Source: JAAFGT01 sp041485165
GTDB lineage: Bacteria > Acidobacteriota > Terriglobia > Acidiferrales > UBA7541
Reading direction: 5' to 3'
NCBI GenBank assembly: GCA_041485165.1
Contig: JBGPJC010000062.1
Coordinates: forward strand, 1-23,239
DNA length: 23,239 nt
Program-made: the position numbers and the translations under genes
Shown here: positions 20,425-23,239 of the stretch, in pieces
Position numbering within the stretch: the stretch's first letter is position 1
Layout: each line of letters opens with the position of its first letter
The notes under the pieces: model-generated
Database searches by the model: none
What the model was told of the DNA's origin: nothing
Seen by the model: only the letters and a program-made list of their open reading frames with translations

Positions 20425-22536
20425 ATGAAAGCATACGGCGGTGATGCCATCCGTAATGTAGCTGTCGTCGGCCACGGCGATTGCGGCAAGACGCAGCTCG
20501 TCTCCGCGTTGCTGCACACTGCTGGGATGACCAGCCGTTTCGGCAAGGTGGCCGAGGGCAGCACGGTGACCGACTGGGACGAAGAGGAGATCGCCCGCAA
20601 GATTTCGATTCAGACCGGCATGGCCTACGCCGAATGGAAAGGCACCAAAATCAATTTCCTCGATACCCCGGGCTACAGCACGTTTGTGAATGAGACCAAG
20701 GCTTCGATGATCGCCGCCGATTCTGCCCTCATCCTGGTCGAGGCTGTGGCCGGCGTGCAGGTGGTCACTGAAAAAGTCTGGGACTACGCCATCGAGTACG
20801 ACATCCCGCGCGCCTTCGTCATCAACTGGATGGACCGCGAGCTGGCCAGCTTCGAGCGCGCGCTGGCCTCCATCGAGCATGTTTTCGGCCGCAACGTCGT
20901 GCCCATCCATTTGCCCATCGGCCAGGAAAAGGGTTTCCGCGGCATCGTGGACCTGGTGACCATGAAGGCTAACGTCTATCCTCCCGATGGCGACGGCAAG
21001 GCCCGCGAAGAGGAGATCCCCGCCGAGCTTGCCGAGGCCGCGCAAAAGGCCCATGAAAAACTGGTGGAGATGATCGCCGAGGGCGACGACAAGCTGATGG
21101 AGGAATTTTTCCAGGAAGGCACGCTGCCGGTCGCCGACCTGACCGAAGGCCTGCACCAGGCGATCATGAATGAGAAGGTGTTCCCGGTGATGATCTCCTC
21201 GGCGCTGCACAACATCGGGAGCGAGTCGATCCTGAATTTTCTTGCCGGGATGATGCCTTCGCCGCTGCATCACCTGAAAGCCGCCGGGTTCAGCGAACCG
21301 AACCGCAAGGGCAATGCCGTCGAGCGCAAGATCAGCGACTCCGAGCCAGTCTCCGCCTTCGTATTCAAGACGCTGGCCGATCCTTTCGCCGGGCGCATCA
21401 CCTATTTCAAAATGCTCTCCGGAGTGCTGAAGAATGACGCCACGGTGCACAACTACAACCGCAACGTCCCCGAGCGGCTGCAGCACCTGCAAGTGATGCA
21501 GGGCAAGACAGCGACGGCGGTTGCCGAGCTGCACGCCGGCGACATCGGAGCGGTGGCCAAGCTAAAGGAGACGCTGACCGGGGACACCTTTGGCGACAAG
21601 GCCGCGCCAATCTTCTATCCCCCGGCGCGCATCCCCGAGCCATCCATCACCTTCGCCATCGAGCCCAAGACCCGCGCCGACGAGGACAAGATCGGCCCGG
21701 CCATCCACAAGCTGCTGGAAGAGGACCCGGCGCTGCGCTTTTCGCGCGACCCGCAGACCAAAGAGTTCCTGCTGAGTGGGGCGAGCCAGCAGCACATCGA
21801 AGTTATCGTCTCCAAGTTGCACAAGCGCTATCACGTGGACCTGACCCTCAAGCCGCCCAAGGTGCCTTATCGCGAGACCATCCGCGGCAAAGCCGACGCC
21901 GAGGGCAAGCACAAGAAGCAGACCGGCGGGCGCGGCCAATTTGGCGTCTGCCGCATCCGCCTGGAGCCGTTGCCTCGCGGCGCCGGCGTCGAGTTCGTGG
22001 ACGACGTCTTCGGCGGCGCCATTCCCCGCAACTACATCCCCGCGGTGGAGAGGGGCATCCGCGAAGCCGCCGAGCGCGGCTTCCTGGCCGGATTCCCGGT
22101 CACCGATTTCCGCGCGGTGCTCTACGACGGCAAATACCACGACGTGGACTCCTCGGACATGGCCTTCCGCATCGCCGGCTCGCTGGGCTTCAAGGAAGGG
22201 ATGAAGCAGGCCAAGCCCACTCTGATCGAGCCGGTGATGCACGTCGAGGTCTACGCACCCGACCAGTATTCCGGCGACATCATGGGCGATCTGAGCAGCC
22301 GCCGCGGGCGAATCAGCGGCAGCGAAGCGCGCGGCACGAACGTGGTCGTGCGGGGTATAGCGCCGCTTTCAGAGATGCTCAACTACTCGACCACGCTGAC
22401 TTCCATGACCCAGGGCCGCGCCAGCTATTCCATGGAGTTCTCACATTACGATTTTGTGCCGCCGGAGATTTCGCAGAAAATAGTAGACCTCCACAATGCC
22501 GCGCGCGGCGCGGCGCCGGAAGAAGAGGAAGGCTGA
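20425..22536 (+). CDS. fusA: Elongation factor G-like GTPase (EF-G2 type)
   Basis: A 703-aa translational GTPase with all five EF-G domains. G1 is GHGDCGKT (16-23), G3 is DTPGY (80-84), and G4 reads NWMD (134-137) instead of NKxD. Domain IV is marked by GGRGQFGVCRIRLEPLPRGA and AVLYDGKYHDVDSSDMAF, domain V by EPVMHVEVYAPDQYSGDIMG. A Tyr in place of the catalytic His of canonical DTPGH is typical of the second EF-G paralogue (EF-G-2), so I assign it there rather than as the housekeeping fusA of the str operon; no rpsL/rpsG/tuf neighbours are present. ATG 20425 has AGGGGA 6-7 bases upstream. The acidic C-terminal tail (EEEEG) is unusual. Confidence 0.9.
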   Translation: MKAYGGDAIRNVAVVGHGDCGKTQLVSALLHTAGMTSRFGKVAEGSTVTDWDEEEIARKISIQTGMAYAEWKGTKINFLDTPGYSTFVNETKASMIAADSALILVEAVAGVQVVTEKVWDYAIEYDIPRAFVINWMDRELASFERALASIEHVFGRNVVPIHLPIGQEKGFRGIVDLVTMKANVYPPDGDGKAREEEIPAELAEAAQKAHEKLVEMIAEGDDKLMEEFFQEGTLPVADLTEGLHQAIMNEKVFPVMISSALHNIGSESILNFLAGMMPSPLHHLKAAGFSEPNRKGNAVERKISDSEPVSAFVFKTLADPFAGRITYFKMLSGVLKNDATVHNYNRNVPERLQHLQVMQGKTATAVAELHAGDIGAVAKLKETLTGDTFGDKAAPIFYPPARIPEPSITFAIEPKTRADEDKIGPAIHKLLEEDPALRFSRDPQTKEFLLSGASQQHIEVIVSKLHKRYHVDLTLKPPKVPYRETIRGKADAEGKHKKQTGGRGQFGVCRIRLEPLPRGAGVEFVDDVFGGAIPRNYIPAVERGIREAAERGFLAGFPVTDFRAVLYDGKYHDVDSSDMAFRIAGSLGFKEGMKQAKPTLIEPVMHVEVYAPDQYSGDIMGDLSSRRGRISGSEARGTNVVVRGIAPLSEMLNYSTTLTSMTQGRASYSMEFSHYDFVPPEISQKIVDLHNAARGAAPEEEEG

Positions 22537-22541
22537 TCGCC

Positions 22542-22649
22542 GGCGCTACGCTGCGCCCTTTGGCTCCTCTCCGTCGGCCAGACAGTTTTTTGGGGTCGCG
22601 GCTTCGGCCGCGTCATTATCCTGCCGGCAAAACAGGGCTTTAGCCCCTG
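22542..22649 (+). other. Three small hairpins in the leader between EF-G and PLP-enzyme genes
   Basis: GGCGC-6-GCGCC at 22542-22557 (then CTTT; a weak terminator for the EF-G gene at best), CGCGGC-TTCG-GCCGCG at 22597-22612 (6-bp stem with a stable UUCG-type loop), and the near-palindrome CAGGGCTTTAGCCCCTG at 22633-22649. None is followed by a U-run. No SAM riboswitch core was recognised upstream of the methionine/cysteine enzyme. Confidence 0.4.
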
Positions 22650-22723
22650 AAGTCATGGCCAGCCCGGGCCACTCCAATTTGGCTGTAGCCGCGCCGAACT
22701 CTCTGCAATAAGCTTCCGCCATC

Positions 22724-23239
22724 ATGAAAACCGAAACGAGCAACCGCGGCGCGGCGACCCACGCCATCCATGGCAACGAGCAAAAACACGGCGTCGGCGC
22801 TGCCGTGGGTATGAACATTGCCCGCACGTCTAACTTCACTTTTTCCAGCACCGCGGAGATGAAGCGCTGGGCCGAAGGAAAGAGCTCTGCCTACATCTAT
22901 ACTCGCTATGGGAACCCCTCCTTCAAAGTGGTCCAGGACAAGATCGCCCGGCTGGAGGGCGGCGAGGCCGCCATGATCACCGCCTCGGGGATGGCGGCGA
23001 TTTCCAGCGCGCTGCTTGCAGCGTTGCAAGCCGGCGACGAAGTGATTTCGACCGGGCAGCTTTACGGCGGCACCTACCGGCTGATGCGCGACATTTTCCC
23101 GCGCATGGGCATCCGCGCCCGGCACGTTGGAACCGACCTCTCCGGCATCGAGTCCCTGGTGACGCCGCGGACCCGCGCCTTCTACGTCGAGTCGCCTACC
23201 AACCCCACCCTGCGCTTGGTGGACCTGCGCAAGGCCGTG
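22724..23239 (+). CDS. Cys/Met-metabolism PLP-dependent enzyme, N-terminal part (runs off window)
   Basis: The first 172 codons of a trans-sulfuration-family PLP enzyme (cystathionine gamma-synthase, cystathionine/methionine gamma-lyase, or O-acylhomoserine sulfhydrylase). Family marks are AIHGN near residue 14, SAYIYTRYGNPSFKVVQDKI with the cofactor-contacting YTRYGNP, LEGGEAAMITASGMAAI (phosphate-binding SGMAAI), GQLYGGTYRLM and VESPTNPTLRLVDL. The Schiff-base lysine lies beyond the end, so the exact activity cannot be assigned. ATG 22724 is chosen as the first in-frame Met at the family's usual start; there is no strong ribosome site, only a purine-poor leader. The frame is open to the last base of the window. 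Confidence 0.9.
   Translation, partial: MKTETSNRGAATHAIHGNEQKHGVGAAVGMNIARTSNFTFSSTAEMKRWAEGKSSAYIYTRYGNPSFKVVQDKIARLEGGEAAMITASGMAAISSALLAALQAGDEVISTGQLYGGTYRLMRDIFPRMGIRARHVGTDLSGIESLVTPRTRAFYVESPTNPTLRLVDLRKAV

Noticed and set aside
20383..21534. 383-aa minus-strand frame antisense to the EF-G-like gene
   Set aside because: His/Asp/Val-rich composition arising from the reverse of EF-G codons; no domain seen.
22537..22723. SAM riboswitch upstream of the Cys/Met enzyme
   Set aside because: Searched by eye for SAM-I, SAM-II and SAH core patterns; only small independent hairpins were found.
1..23239. Mobile elements or CRISPR arrays
   Set aside because: No transposase, integrase, terminal inverted repeat pair or regularly spaced direct repeats were seen; the tRNA-Ser is not followed by an integrase or a repeated tRNA end.

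Overview
The window is about 23.2 kb of GC-rich bacterial chromosome, gene-dense and free of phage, transposase or CRISPR signatures. Gene content (HspR-controlled dnaK/dnaJ, class II FBPase GlpX, glutaryl-CoA dehydrogenase, DUF1326, MauE-like and FmdE-like proteins, an exported xanthine-dehydrogenase-type molybdoenzyme) and the short dispersed GC-rich hairpin repeats fit a soil Acidobacteriota (Terriglobia-like) genome. That placement is inference from gene style; no rRNA gene is present to confirm it.

Layout. 1-4.1 kb: an HD-domain hydrolase (-), a zinc-ribbon/XRE regulator (+), glpX (-) and gcdH (-). 4.4-8.6 kb: a minus-strand heat-shock operon, dnaK - 126-aa unknown - dnaJ - hspR, driven by a near-consensus sigma70 promoter (TTGACA-N17-TATACT) with a HAIR-type HspR operator lying across its -35 and spacer, so the last gene probably represses the first. 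8.8-10.6 kb: a plus-strand trio with 10-11 nt gaps: a secreted DsbA-like thioredoxin-fold protein, a MauE/DoxX-like membrane protein and an FmdE-family protein. 10.8-14.8 kb: a translationally coupled molybdenum hydroxylase operon ([2Fe-2S] subunit with Tat signal, Mo subunit, FAD subunit, with 1-base TAATG overlaps) ending in a 74-aa cysteine-rich protein. 14.9-17.0 kb: three exported or membrane-anchored proteins of unknown function (one DUF1326), with a clear intrinsic terminator after the first. 17.1-18.5 kb: tRNA-Ser(GCU), a greA-family gene and a CDP-alcohol phosphatidyltransferase. 18.7-19.6 kb: an Ntn-type isoaspartyl peptidase/asparaginase. 19.6-20.4 kb: a degenerate-looking stretch with an apparent stop-interrupted reading frame. 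20.4-22.5 kb: an EF-G-like GTPase of the EF-G2 type. 22.7 kb to the end: the 5' part of a Cys/Met-metabolism PLP enzyme that runs off the window.

Functionally, the most coherent units are the self-regulated chaperone operon and the 8.8-14.8 kb block. In that block, an extracytoplasmic thiol-redox pair and an FmdE-like protein precede a Tat-exported molybdo-flavoenzyme and a Cys-rich small protein. I see no obviously new defence or mobile system. The best candidates for undescribed biology are the 74-aa Cys-rich protein, the 126-aa protein inside the chaperone operon, the zinc-ribbon/XRE regulator, the EF-G2 with an altered G4 motif, and the TGA-interrupted frame at 19.8 kb.
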